Below are positions 35,601 to 47,320 of a DNA stretch of 64,000 nt, in pieces. This stretch comes from Euphrasia confusa. Taxonomy: Eukaryota; Streptophyta; Magnoliopsida; Lamiales; Orobanchaceae. A model generated the notes under the pieces. The model was not told the DNA's origin. It was given only the letters and a program-made list of their open reading frames with translations, and did no database searches. The stretch is from positions 20,354,073-20,418,072 of the forward strand of contig OX940969.1 of assembly GCA_954870475.1 (NCBI GenBank). The letters run 5' to 3'. Position numbers and translations under genes: made by a program. Positions within the stretch are counted from its first letter, which is position 1, and each line of letters begins with the position of its first letter.

Positions 35601-36632
35601 ACTCTGTTATCTCTTGTCATATCGAAAACTTCAATAATTTCCGTTGAAAATGGTTCGGAATATAAAAACTCAATTAAACCAAAAGTATTTATCAACATGA
35701 CATAGTTATTATACATGTAATACATATATTTTTATGGTATAATAAAACTTCGATTATTTTTATGGTATAATAAAACTTCGATTATTGCATGAATAAATAT
35801 TTTGAACGGCCACGTCTTTTGAATGAAATGATACATCTTCTGAACCGACACATCTTTTGAAAATAATATTTAAGGATATATCTTCTAATTACATATTAAA
35901 TAACTATAAAAAAATAATTTGTGAAATATTAATTATTGTGTATATATTGGATAAATATATTATTTATTAAAGTATTCAACAAAAATTGAGAATATTTTTT
36001 AAGGTAATGGTAAAAATAAATATATTAATATACTATAAATATGTTCTTACCAAACTGTATGCACGAAATAATAGTTATAATTTATTTAATGTTTAGAATT
36101 TAAAAAATGTAATAAAAATACAAATACTTTAAGTAATTAACAATCGTATTTTATATATATTAATATGTGACAAATGTGAAGAATAATAGAAGATAAAATA
36201 AGGTAACAAGTAATCGTATATTTTATTAGTAATTGTTGCTAATGATTATAAATAATATTAGAAAAATGAATTAGATAATTAAATATAATATTTTAAAATT
36301 ATTAATTATTTTTTAAAAAAAACTATATAATTAAGGAAAAAATAATTAGAAATAAAAAGTTTCTAAAACTTGATCCGTTTGCAAAATACAACCAATTATA
36401 CAATAAAAACTTTAAAAAAATAATAATAAAATGAAATATATATAATGCAAAAGAAATAAATAAATTATAGATAAAAAGAAAATCATAAGTCGGAAATAAA
36501 GTACATGAGACAACAATCTTTATAAAGATTTTAAGAAAAATACAAAACAAAAACAAAAGGTAAAATGATTAGAGTAGTTTAAAACTGGATATTCAAACAA
36601 CAAAAACAACATAATTTGAGGAATGCTAAAAC
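35601..36632. other. AT-rich DNA, no gene recognised
   Basis: Very AT-rich sequence with a short duplication (TTTTTATGGTATAATAAAAC twice, about 35727-35780). It forms the 3' flank of the RPA-like gene. Confidence 0.5.
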
Positions 36633-36775
36633 TTAATCAATTTTTTCAGTCTTGATAAACTTCACAGAAGATGACAGCTCAGCATCATGTAGACAACAAT
36701 CAAAAATTCTTTTTCCATTATTATCATTCACCGGAGCATTGAAGAAAAAATTTGGAGATTCAGAAGATATGTCAT
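36633..36775 (-). pseudogene. RPA-like gene, C-terminal end of last exon (left of LTR insertion)
   Basis: On the minus strand this reads ISSESPNFFFNAPVND and continues to a stop at 36635-36633 through FDCCLHDAELSSSVKF. It is the downstream part of the exon found at 42106-42385 on the other side of the LTR element. The reading phase agrees across the 5-bp target duplication, so the exon was open here before insertion. The Ser/Asp-rich, low-homology tail is usual for plant RPA1-like proteins. With 5.3 kb inserted, this end is disconnected from the rest. Confidence 0.7.
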
Positions 36776-38613
36776 TGATGAGCCATTTTATTTGTTCATC
36801 TTAGAGCATTTTTACACCTTTTATTGAGTCAGTTTGAGTCATTAATGTGTCTGGGAGGGCACAATTAGGTGTTTGGGCAAAGTATGCAGGTATTCATGTC
36901 AGCAGGTGGATATTGTGCGAAAAATTCACGAATGGTCCACTTTGGGCAAACGCGGGATTCTGAAGTAGAGGTGACTCAAGCAGTTGGGCCTAATAAGGCA
37001 AAGTCGCCACTGTGAAGCAAAGTCGTCACTATGGGCAAAGTCACTATCCGTAAGAGTCAACCGCGTAACAAGCATCGCGCATGGTCCACCTATCTGGGAG
37101 GAGAAGAGCAGAAAAAGAATTATTCATTTGGGCAAAGTCGCGTCTTTGGGCAAAGGGCAGAAGGCGCCCAGTTTGGGCAAACGGCGAGTATCGAGCATAC
37201 CAGAGTAACTGATTCCGAAAGTTAGGGGATTCTGCCTAATCCCCCCCATCTTTATCCGGTCAGCTGATAAGGAAAGAATCCCTGAAGACCAGGACATTCC
37301 TTGACCAGCAAGAGCCCCAGCAAGAATACACTCTGGACGCACTACGCCCAAACGGCCCAAGCCCACCAGGCCCATCAGCCCATCAAACTCCTATACAAAT
37401 CTGATGCCCTAGAGACCGCACATATAAAAGGAGGAATCGCTGATCAGCTGAGGGAGGAGACGATACAACACACGACGCCACACACAAGAAGAAATATAGA
37501 GAGCTTAATATACGAAATTTATGAGAGTTCATATATATTTGTTTTGAGAGTCGAGAGGTGAAACACTGCCCTTTGGGGCAGCCCGTTTGGACGAAATTGT
37601 ATATTATGTTTTTCTTTATTTAATTTAAAGCTTTTCTTTTTAGTGTTTGATTTCGTTTTTGCTTTATTTATTTGTTTTAATTATTTGTTGATGGATTATT
37701 AGTGTCTGGGCAAAGGCAGATCGAGGGGGATTTTGGGCTAAGTAGAACCGAGAGGTTGATGGGGCTAGAGTAGCCGGTTGGGCGTTTGTTCCCGAGGCAA
37801 AGTTGGTTGAGGTTTATTTCTGGGGAGTTTGGGCAAACTAGGACGACCACTAGTGAACCTTTACAAACTGGGATACTGGTGATTGGCAAACCGCATAGAT
37901 GTACCTTGTAGTATTGTTGTGGGCATAGCACTAGAACTTGCAGGAGATGCGGTCGTATGTTTCGAGCATGCTATTGGCCGAGCGGGTCTGTCTAGAGGGT
38001 AATGCGGGTTTGGGCAAACTAGATCCATGTTTGGTCGCATAGGTTATCGAATTGTTCAGATCCAGGGGTTTAGGCATAAGGTTAGCTTGCCTTCTCTTTA
38101 CATAGTAAGGATAGATGAGGGGTGGGGAAATTGTTGGACGTGACGCAATAGGACCACTTTTGTTTTTGCACCCTATAACTGCTGACAAACCGCTGGTAGA
38201 AATCCTTAGTGCCGATGACCGGTAGTTTTCCCTAATGATCCTGAGTGAAGTTGTCTGCCCGGATGCCTTGTTTATCATTTGATTTAAGTTTTCCTTTTAG
38301 TAATCTGTTAGATCTGAGAGTCAGTGTGGTGTTTATTTTAGATCTGTTTAAATTGCATGTTAGTTTGGTTAGTCATAGTTAGATCTGAGTGTTTGAACGA
38401 TTGCAAAACCGCTGTGCCCACAGCACCCAAACTCAAAACTTTTTGTGACAACCCCTTGGGCAAAGCCGAGATCACCTACTGTAATTGCCTCCTTGTGGGA
38501 CCGACCCCACGTACTTACCATTATCTACGTTTTGTAGTTAAAGGGTACTGGCTAAATATAAATTTCATTTTGACAGCGCGTTTGTTCCTAACGACAAACA
38601 TTCGTGTTCGTCA
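36776..38613 (+). repeat. 5' LTR, 1838 bp
   Basis: It starts TGATGAGCCATTTTATTTG and ends GTTCGTCA. A TATA box (TATAAAAG, 37423-37430) marks the likely promoter. Apparent reading frames in it recur in the 3' LTR only because the LTRs are copies. Confidence 0.93.
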
Positions 38614-38617
38614 AAAT

Positions 38618-38635
38618 TGGCGCCGTTGCCGGGGA
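38618..38635 (+). other. Primer-binding site, tRNA-Asp type
   Basis: TGGCGCCGTTGCCGGGGA is fully complementary to the 3' end of plant tRNA-Asp(GUC) including CCA. It lies four bases after the LTR. The last base shown is the end of an 18-base match. Confidence 0.9.
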
Positions 38636-40335
38636 GGCAATATTCCAGCAGTAAGTCGTCTGTGCTATTTGACCTGTGATTTTTTGTTTTTGCTCCAGCT
38701 TGACCGTACAGGGCAAACAAGGGCAGAACGGGAGGAGCAAGGCAAAGAGCACGTGCCGCCCAGAAACAAATGTCATGCCATGACAATAACTAAGGCGCTT
38801 GCCAGGAGGCAACCTGGTATTTTCTTTATCTCTTTTTATTTTGTTTAATAAATAAGCCTTGAGCAGTGTTCTCCTCGAAAGGTAGTGTGCTTTGTATTGC
38901 AGATTATGGGCAAAAAGACTGACCAGAGGTAGCTGTGTGGGCATACTAAAACACCACTTGTTCAAACGACAGTGTGTTCTAGACGGACAACAAGCCCCCT
39001 GAAGTTGCAAGGATGACCCATAGAACGAAGTCAAGGTCTGGGCAGACGTGCTCACGCTACTGATTCCGGGCAAAGTTCTAAGACGACAGGGCAACATGTA
39101 AAAAAGTCTTGCGGAGCTGCTGAACAAGTTAATGGCCCACTTTGCCCACACTGGATTTAGGTACTCACCTGACTCCACCTCCTAATTGTTCCCTCCCAAT
39201 TGTTGTAGTTTTTAGTTTTTTTTATTTTTTTATTTTCTGAAAGTCACCTCGAGTCACTTTGACTCTGGTGACTAGGTCGATCTCCCTGCTGACACACTTT
39301 GCCAGGGCAAAGTGTGTGAGGGGGCAGGTGCGCCAACTTTTTGAGTCATAGTCTGATCGTGGGTAGCCCCTACCAATCTTATTAGTTTTGCAAACTTTGC
39401 CCAGGCAAAGTGTGTGAGGGGGGAAAGGGAAAGGGCAAACCCCTATTTCTAATCGAGTCAGCATGATTATGCGATCACCTTGGGAAAACATACATACAGT
39501 AACTCAAACTTTATAGTTAAGATGCATGAAATAGGGATGATGGAACTGTTCTAGGCAAACTGTGAGAATTGAGCCAACATTGATATATGATTTCTTTCTT
39601 TGAGAGTCTGCTGTGATCTTTACAATGCTTGTCTTTGCCTGTTTGCTGAATTGAGTAGTTTGACTGAGTAGGGTTGTTAAATGATTAGGGCATTTTCTTG
39701 TTTCAGTTTGCTTAAATAAATAACACTGCCCCTTGCTAACCCTTTGAGCCTGATTGAATATTTTTTGTGAACCCATTCTGGTATTATGCCCACATTACAT
39801 AGGCAGCCAGAGAGAAGAGAGGGAGTTAGGGCATAGTGTTAAAAAAAAAAAAAAAAAATGTTGTGCTAAGGCCCGTAAGAAAGGGGCAAAGTGGCAGAGA
39901 AAAGGCTAACACCAAAAAGCCCTCTGCCCAAATAGAGCCTACTCCCAGAAATCCACCCATATGAGCCCTACACTACAACCCAATAAAAGTCCCTTTGATA
40001 AAACCCCTACTTAGTTAAAACCAACTCAGACTAGCAATACGGCAAAGTTAGGCAAAGTGGAGTCACAGCAGAAAATGAGTGTCATTAAACCTATACACTA
40101 AAAAGAGAGAAACACTGTGAGGGGGTGTACCCAAAGACCTTTAACAGACTCTTGACTTATTTTTATCTTTACTTGAATTTTGTGTTATCTGTATGTACTA
40201 TGCCCTGTACTGATCATGCTAAAGTCCTCTGCTTTGTTTCCCCCTCTTTCCTTTGTTTTCTTTTTCACTTTGGTCTTGAGTCAGGCAAATCAGCGCCCAC
40301 GCTTGGGGACAAGCGTATCCAAGTGTGTGCGGTTA
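38636..40335 (+). mobile_element. Interior of the LTR element, no coding domain
   Basis: No gag, protease, integrase or RT motif. Notable parts are two copies of CTTTGCC-GGCAAAG followed by TGTGTGAGGGG (about 39297-39325 and 39396-39425), each a small inverted repeat, and an A run at 39841-39859. The last part before the 3' LTR (CGCTTGGGGACAAGCG, about 40298-40313) is a perfect-stem hairpin region in the place where the polypurine tract is expected. Confidence 0.7.
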
Positions 40336-42100
40336 TGATGAGCCATTTTATTTGCTCATCTTAGAGCATTTTTACACCTTTTATTGAGTCAGTTTGAGTC
40401 ATTAATGTGTCTGGGAGGGCACAATTAGGTGTTTGGGCAAAGTATGCAGGTATTCATGTCAGCAGGTGGATATTGTGCGAAAAAGTCACGAATGGTCCAC
40501 TTTGGGCAAACGCGGGATTCTGAAGCAGAGGTGACTCAAGCAGTTGGGCCTAATAAGGCAAAGTCGCCACTGTGAAGCAAAGTCGTCACTATGGGCAAAG
40601 TCACTATCCGTAAGAGTCAACCGCGTAACAAGCATCGCGCATGGTCCACCTATCTGGGAGGAGAAGAGCAGAAAAAGAAATATTCATTTGGGCAAAGTCG
40701 CGTCTTTGGGCAAAGGGCAGAAGGCGGCCAGTTTGGGCAAACGGCGAGTATCGAGCATACCAGAGTAACTTATTCCGAAAGTTAGGGGATTCTGCCTAAT
40801 CCCCCCCATCTTTATCCGGTCAGCTGATAAGGAAAGAATCCCTGAAGACCAGAACATTCCTTGACCAGCAAGAGTCCCAGCAAGAATACACTCTGGACGC
40901 ACTACGCCCAAACGGCCCAAGCCCACCAGGCCCATCAGCCCATCAAACTCCTATACAAATCTGATGCCCTAGAGGCCGCACATATAAAAGGAGGAATCGC
41001 TGATCAGCTGAGGGAGGAGACGATACAACACACGACGCCACACACAAGAAGAAATATAGAGAGCTTAATATACGAAATTTATGAGAGTTCATATATATTT
41101 GTTTAAAGAGTCGAGAGGTGAAACACTGCCCTTTGGGGCAGCCCGTTTGGGCGAAATTGTATATTATGTTTTTCTTTATTTAATTTAAAGCTTTTCTTTT
41201 TAGTGTTTGATTTCGTTTTTGATTTATTTATTTGTTTTAATTATTTGTTGATGGATTATTAGTGTCTGGGCAAAGGCAGATCGAGGGGGATTTTGGGCTA
41301 AGTAGAACCGAGAAGTTGATGGGGTTAGAGTAGCCGGTTGGGCGTTTTTTCTCGAGGCAAAGTTGGTTGAGGTTTATTTCTGGGGAGTTTGGGCAAACTA
41401 GGACGACCACTAGTGAACCTTTACAAACTGGGATACTGGTGATTGGCAAACCGCATAGATGTACCTTGTAGTATTGTTGCGGGCATAGCACTAGAACTTG
41501 CAGGAGATGCGGTCGTATGTTTCGAGCATGCTATTGGCCGAGCGGGTCTGTCTAGAGGGTAATGCGGGTTTGGGCAAACTAGATCCATGTTTGGTCGCAT
41601 AGGTTATCGAATTGTTCAGATCCAGGGGTTTAGGCATAAGGTTAGCTTGCCTTCTCTTTACACATTAAGGATAGATGAGGGGTGGGGCAATTGTTGGGCG
41701 TGACGCAATAGGACCACTTTTGTTTTTGCACCCTATAACTGCTGACAAACCGCTGGTAGAAATCCTTAGTGCCGATGACCGGTAGTTTGCCCTAATGAAC
41801 CTAAGAGATGTTGTATGCCCAGATACTGATTTTCATCAATTTAGTTTAGTTTAGTCGTAGTCAGTTGAGTCAAGTTGTTCATGAGAGAACTGCTGTGCCC
41901 ACAGCAAATCAAAACAAATCTTTTTAAAACGTGACAACCCTCTGGGCAAAGCCGAGATCACCTACTGCAATTGCCTCCTCGTGGGACCGACCCCACGTAC
42001 TTGCCATTATCTACGTTTTGTAGTTATAAGAGTACTGGCTAAATATAAATTTCATTTTGACAGCTCGTTTGTTCCCACGACAAACATACGTGCCTCGTCA
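40336..42100 (+). repeat. 3' LTR, 1765 bp
   Basis: It matches the 5' LTR base for base with scattered changes, except for a replaced patch at about 41800-41930, and ends CTCGTCA. TATA box at 40983-40990. Confidence 0.93.
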
Positions 42101-42105
42101 GTCAT

Positions 42106-43000
42106 CATTCAAAATTGTGTTGCCAAAAATACACTTGCTAGTAGTCACAGATTTGTTCCAAATTTGATCTTGTACTTTCTTGTGCATTAGAATTATATTA
42201 GGATTTTCAGAGTACTTATCAACTGTGTAAATAGAATCGAAACCTTGTGAATACTTTTGCTCAACAGATTCCCTGAACATAAATTATTTTCCAATCAAAC
42301 CGTCAATCTCTTGTGGATTTTGGTCTTTAGAAACATCTTTCAGTTTCAATTCAACATGATGATCAGCTCGAGAGAACTAACGGAAAACATAACAAAAATT
42401 ATAAAAACAAATTAATTCATAATGTTGCATAATAATATAAAAATAATAATTAAAATGTATAAACACAAAGATAATAAAACCTGAATCAAATTCTACCACA
42501 TGTGCGAAGCTTTCATTCCAATTATGGATTGGGCAACATCATTCCACAACATAAAAATTGCATTGGAAGAGACATCAACAACATTAATAGTTATTTTAAA
42601 TCGTTCATCCCCAAAGACGTTAGCCTTGCAATATTTACACCAGAATCTGGAAGCAGCATGTTTCACTTTATGTTTGCATTTGCTACAACTTGTATAAGAC
42701 CATCCTCTATCATACATAATCTCTGAAATAAAACAACTACCCAAGCCTTTCACCCGCTAAAATTTGTAATTTTTTGGAAAATGATTAAAAATAAAAATAA
42801 AAGTGTTAGATTAATATATTAATAAAAACAATTACAAACATATATCAAATAAAAATAAAATCTCAGAGACAGGCTTCAATTGATTAAGACTAAAAAAAAT
42901 AGTATTTGGGTTTTGTAGTTCATCTTTCACAGTGACAACAGAAGATGTTGCAATTTTAGAACTGTCGTAGAAAATACAAAGTGGATGAGTTGACATTCTG
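42106..43000 (-). pseudogene. RPA1-like gene (single-strand DNA binding), exons right of the LTR insertion
   Basis: Three minus-strand exon-like pieces are seen. The first, about 42997-42890, follows TTTGCAG and reads MSTHPLCIFYDSSKIATSSV. The second, about 42762-42498, follows TTTTAG and reads CSKCKHKVKHAASRFWCKYC, a C-x2-C...C-x2-C zinc ribbon, then FKITINVVDVSSNAIFMLWN and IIGMKAS. The third, about 42385-42106, reads HHVELKLKDVSKD, DGLIGK, FMFRESVEQKYSQGF and TVDKYSEN. This order is that of the C-terminal OB fold of replication protein A large subunit (Rep_fac-A_C). Plant Helitrons are known to carry such RPA-like genes, and Helitron tails flank this one. A stop (42286-42284) splits DGLIGK from FMFRES, so it was probably already dead; the exon continues beyond the LTR element at 36775. 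Confidence 0.75.
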
Positions 43001-43056
43001 CAAAGTAAATTCGTTGCACAAAATAAGAAAATGTTACATATATAGCATAAAGTCAT

Positions 43057-44854
43057 TCGTTAATTTTTTTATGTATAATCAAGGAAACAACTAACATGCT
43101 CTTAAACTCAACGATTTCATCAAGATTCTGATAAAAAATAACTTTAGTGGCATTTCATGTATTGGATATTCCTGCTTCGCCTATAAATATAGACATTATT
43201 TTTAAAAATCTTATGTCTACGCATGATTTTAAAATTCATCCATATAACAAAAAAAAAAGTTCAAAATATCACAAAATTAAAAAATTAAAAAAAATACATA
43301 ATTGATAAAAATAGAAATGTAGATATTTGTTAATTAAAATATAAAAACAAACAAATAAGTTTGTCCAGTTATAAGTATATTTATATATAGACATTATATC
43401 TCACATTAGCTTAAGCATTTGAGTATAAAATAACAACTTCAATTAAATACCCCACAATGATCATAACTTTATTTTTCCAAAAAAAGTCATTATTACATTA
43501 TTTGTAAATTCTTAAAACTACTTCGCATCTCGCTAGAATGATGTACTGGACTTTCAGAGAGACAACCGCACATGACTTCTTGAAAAAGAAAAAATGCTTG
43601 CAATAAGAAATTTGATACAAATAATTTCTCGAGAGGACCTTAATATATTGCTCCATAGCTGAAGCATGACTCATGCTTCTCTTATTGCAACCAAAATTTT
43701 ACAATTTCAACCGAAAACAGAACATAGTAAACAATCTTTTGAGAATAATAAAGAGGCAAATAGTACTTAGAAGCATAGATAGATCACCGAACTACTGTAA
43801 CATCTAAATTAGCTTAGCTAGGCGAAGCTAAAAAAATACCTACAATCATTCAAAATTGATAATATAAAATGGTTTTGAACTATTAATGTGGGCGTGCATA
43901 TATGTGTTTGTGATAGCACCTGCTCTCTTTTCATGTAGGCCAATTTCTCAATAACTTCATAGGCTTGACATTCAAATGATATTTCAATGGCTCTATTTAT
44001 ACCGGCATAGTTCATTAAGATAATTAAGAGGACAAAAACTGAATTAAACAGTATGAACAACAATCCTGATATGAATGAATATAAAGAAAAATATGCTTTG
44101 AGTTGTAAAAAATATAAATAAAATGAATTAGACATGAAAAAAATAAAAAATATAAAATAATAATTAGAAAAATATAAAAAAAACAAAATAAAACTAATAT
44201 GGTAGTGATTTAAAATCATATAAGTAGCTAGATTATTTATAACATTGGTTGCAATTAACTTTTCCAAAACGTCAAACTATTACCAACTTACCATTGATGA
44301 ACTAATCCAGCAAATCTACAAAAATGATTCTCTAATCTTTATCACTTATTTTTCTTTTAAATCCAATTAAAGGTTCTTTCGTAGATTAAAGTTCAAACAA
44401 TGTTTATATATCATGTCAAAAACAACATAATGTAAACATTAATATATTTATGCATGACGAAATCTAGATATACTAACATCAATGTAACCATTAACCGTTA
44501 GTCTGATGATATTCTAAAAAGGTATCAAGTCCAAAACGACATACGAAAGCATAATACAAATAAACAATCCTGAACAAATAATTAAAACACACATAGATAT
44601 ACATTATAAGAAGTACTACCCATCGAATGATATAAACTAAGGTAAATTCAAAGAGATAAAGTGAAGAGAAAATTGTCCAAGAAATCACCAATAAAATGAA
44701 GTGATACTATGGATGAGTCCCTATCGCCAATTTGCATACAAACCTGCAAAAATTTAAATATTTATTACATTAATTACTTGAACATATTTAAAAAACCATT
44801 AATCTGAAATTAAAATATAATTGACGAAACATACATTATGAAGATTGAAGTACT
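43057..44854. other. AT-rich DNA upstream of the RPA-like exons
   Basis: It may hold introns or further exons of the RPA-like gene. One minus-strand stretch (about 44010-43850: INRAIEISFECQAYEVIEKL) has protein-like composition, but I do not recognise it. No other feature is visible. Confidence 0.4.
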
Positions 44855-44989
44855 TTAAGTTATTTGACTCAACAGCTGGATCAGGTCCTGCAAGTTCGGG
44901 AAGTTTAGACTCGCGAACTCCCCGCAGAGCTTGTACACGACCATGTCGAAGGAGTACGCAGCAGCCTCGACCGTCTCATACGTCCCCAG
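44855..44989 (-). pseudogene. AP2/ERF transcription factor fragment
   Basis: The minus strand reads LGTYETVEAAAYSFDMVVYK then LCGEFASLNFPNL, followed by QDLIQLLSQIT and a stop. This is the second half of an AP2/ERF DNA-binding domain (usual form WLGT-ETAEEAA-AYD-AA-KLRG--A-LNFPNL), which carries the third strand and the amphipathic helix. The first half, with the DNA-contacting strands, is missing: a stop lies just before LGTYET. Substitutions such as LRG to LCG also suggest decay. GC content is clearly higher than in the flanks, marking it as a captured host fragment, probably within the Helitron that also carries the RPA-like gene. Confidence 0.8.
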
Positions 44990-45439
44990 CCTTTAACTCA
45001 TTATAAAGATAAAACATTACATGTAAAAATGGAAATAAATAATTCAAAATGCTTGGTTCAAGTATCGATTATTCCCTGAGATTTCATACAATCAGATTTC
45101 TCTTGGGTGAGATGTACTTTCTATATCGGCATGGTTAAAGAAATCGAGGGGAGGCAGATACATATGTTCTCATATTTCAAGCATCAAATTCAAAGAGTTA
45201 TGGTGCTAAAAAGTTCCACACCTCACCTAACCACATAAATATCCAATTATTCAGAAGTCGCGAAAAAAACACACCGCCAATATTACCTGCAAAACAAAAA
45301 ATAGATGATACATGCCTACAAAAAAACATGAAGAAGAACAAAAATTAAATAATACATGATTTAAATATAATCAGGTTTTGAATTATTTCTAATATGCATT
45401 GTGCCTAAAATGGAGGCCTCCCACCCAAAGTCATGAGAA

Positions 45440-45845
45440 CTCAAAAATACTGTTATGACCTTGAATAGATAAATTCAACTAACGTCTCGTCCATCGGTGT
45501 CTGGATCTCGCCAATGATAGTTGCCTTGAACGTGCATAAGGCAGCTCCGTTTCATATACTTAAGTCTGTTAAGCAACAAAAACATGATTACACTCTCGTA
45601 GTGATTTACACTGTCGTAGTGATTTACCTGAGTCTGTCAGAAATGAACACTGTTGTATAGCACCGAGATCGAAACGATCTAAATTTCCGGCTCAGATCGA
45701 TAATTAATCCCCGCGAAAACTGATGCCCCGGAGTCCAATTTAAAACAGGAGTGTTATCATAAACGATATTCTGAATCATTCCGATCCGGTCACACATGTC
45801 CCACCTGCACAGTCTGTTATAACACTCGACAATTCTTCTTGCCAA
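45440..45845 (-). pseudogene. Unidentified coding-looking fragments
   Basis: Two minus-strand stretches have ordinary codon composition in AT-rich surroundings. One at 45845-45624 reads MARRIVECYNRLCRWDMCDR and YDNTPVLNWTPGHQFSRGL. The other at about 45556-45477 reads MKRSCLMHVQGNYHWRDPDT and ends in a stop. They could be exons of one captured gene. I do not recognise the family. A small duplication (CGTAGTGATTTAC twice, about 45597-45628) sits between them. Confidence 0.3.
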
Positions 45846-46140
45846 AGCTCAAGCAATTCACATTCATACTAAATTAATTAATTAATTAATTAATTAATAA
45901 GTAAATAAATAAATAATTGAGAGAGTCCTACCGAACAAAAATGGAATTTTTCCTTCACATTCGGTGGTGAGGGGCGAATGAGCAATTGAAGGCCTACAAA
46001 ATAAGATCATATAAAATTGCAAATTTATTAACAACCGGGTATCAATAATCCGAGTAGATGCAAATGATCCTCCTGATCCTTAATATGACTGACAACATGA
46101 TTAGGGATATTAAATGCGAAAAATACTCATGATGTTTTAT
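45846..46140. other. Short intergenic stretch, nothing recognised
   Basis: Contains a (TTAA/ATTA)n simple repeat at about 45871-45915 and otherwise nothing identifiable. Confidence 0.5.
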
Positions 46141-47150
46141 CTAGTTGATTCGGCCCGTGCGTTGCATCGGGGGTTAACTGTAGTTTATCTGTATTTATGA
46201 TTTTTTTGATAAATATATTTTTAGGCCTATATATATACACAGATATACAACCTTGGTATTTTTTTTGTAACTACACTTTGAAATTCACTACAATTACGCT
46301 TTAATTGATCACTTAAATCATATAATCCGTGCGTGTTAATAATAAAGGATGAATGATTGTATAATTAATAAGATTGAATGGTTGAATAATTATTTTAGTT
46401 TTTATTTAAATTATCTCACTTTTCAATTTTTGTTATCATTTGTGTTAATAATTATAAGGAAAAAAAAAATTAAAAGTGTGTATATAAACTGGAAATTATA
46501 TAATATTTAGTAGTTGTATATTTAATGAGATAAAATTGTTAAATAATTTTTTTTTTGTATTTTAACAATCTCAAATAAAAATTTAAATGTTCATATATTT
46601 CATAAGTTATATTATTTTTTTATTATTCATTAATATAAATTGAAATAAACAAATATATGATAAAATTATACATTTCCAACAAATAATTCAATGAAGATTT
46701 ATGTTATTTTTAATTAACAAAAGATTTTTTTATAGCACATCAAATTTTATATAGTCATATGATAATAAATTTTATAAACTTGAATCATATTTCATTTATG
46801 GAACTTAATAATATTATTAATAAATATATATAGTTTCTGAGTTTTTTCTTGTGCAAACTATACTTCTAAATTATGACATGCATTTTAATACGACTCAATA
46901 TTAATTAAAATGAAAAGACTCTTCTCGTTTAAAATAGCTCATTTGTTTGAAAATCATACATATTCAAAAGGAAAATAAAAAATACATTAAATATAATAAA
47001 TTTTTATTACAAATTTTGGAATATCTCCTTGTAAACCACGTTAGTGGTCCATTCATGAGGTTGACATTGTCATCGCAATATAACAATTACAATCATGCTC
47101 TGTTAGTGGCTCTTGAAACTGTTCGTGTGTAAATATCGGTCGTCTAAAAA
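46141..47150 (-). mobile_element. Helitron 3' tail, minus orientation
   Basis: The minus strand ends in CGCACGGGCCGAATCAACTAG; key parts are the hairpin-like GATGCAACGCACGGG and terminal CTAG (46144-46141). Upstream is the recurring TCGTTTAAAATAG block (46924) and a decayed helicase tail (about 47000-47150). The base after CTAG on the minus strand is A, not the usual T, so the insertion site is not canonical. The terminus resembles that at 22114 more than that at 24563. Confidence 0.6.
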
Positions 47151-47320
47151 ACAAAAGATTTAACTCGTGTGAATTATAAAGAATGAATAATTGTATTGTT
47201 AACAAAATTAGATTGTTAAATAATTGTTTTGTTTGTATATTAAGTTTTATGATACTCATTGTTTTTATACACCAAAAAAAACTTAAAATGTTTTTCCATA
47301 ATATTTAAGAACGTTCTTAA

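Larger units (their letters stand above)
36776..42100 (+). mobile_element. Complete non-coding LTR retrotransposon (LARD-like), 5.3 kb
   Basis: Two direct LTRs (36776-38613 and 40336-42100) start TGATGAGCC and end GTCA, flanked by GTCAT. A tRNA-Asp primer site follows the first LTR. The 1.7-kb interior has no gag or pol motif on either strand, so it must rely on proteins of a related element. The LTRs are nearly identical to each other over most of their length, which points to a fairly young insertion. The word GGGCAAA or its complement recurs dozens of times throughout. It sits inside an exon of the RPA-like gene, reading the opposite way. Confidence 0.93.
36771..42105. repeat. 5-bp target site duplication GTCAT
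   Basis: GTCAT at 36771-36775 and again at 42101-42105 flanks the LTR element exactly. Confidence 0.93.

Noticed and set aside
36984..41106. Reading frames present twice and nearly identical (for example at 37031 and 40591)
   Set aside because: They recur because the two LTRs are copies. They have no family motif and overlap in several frames.
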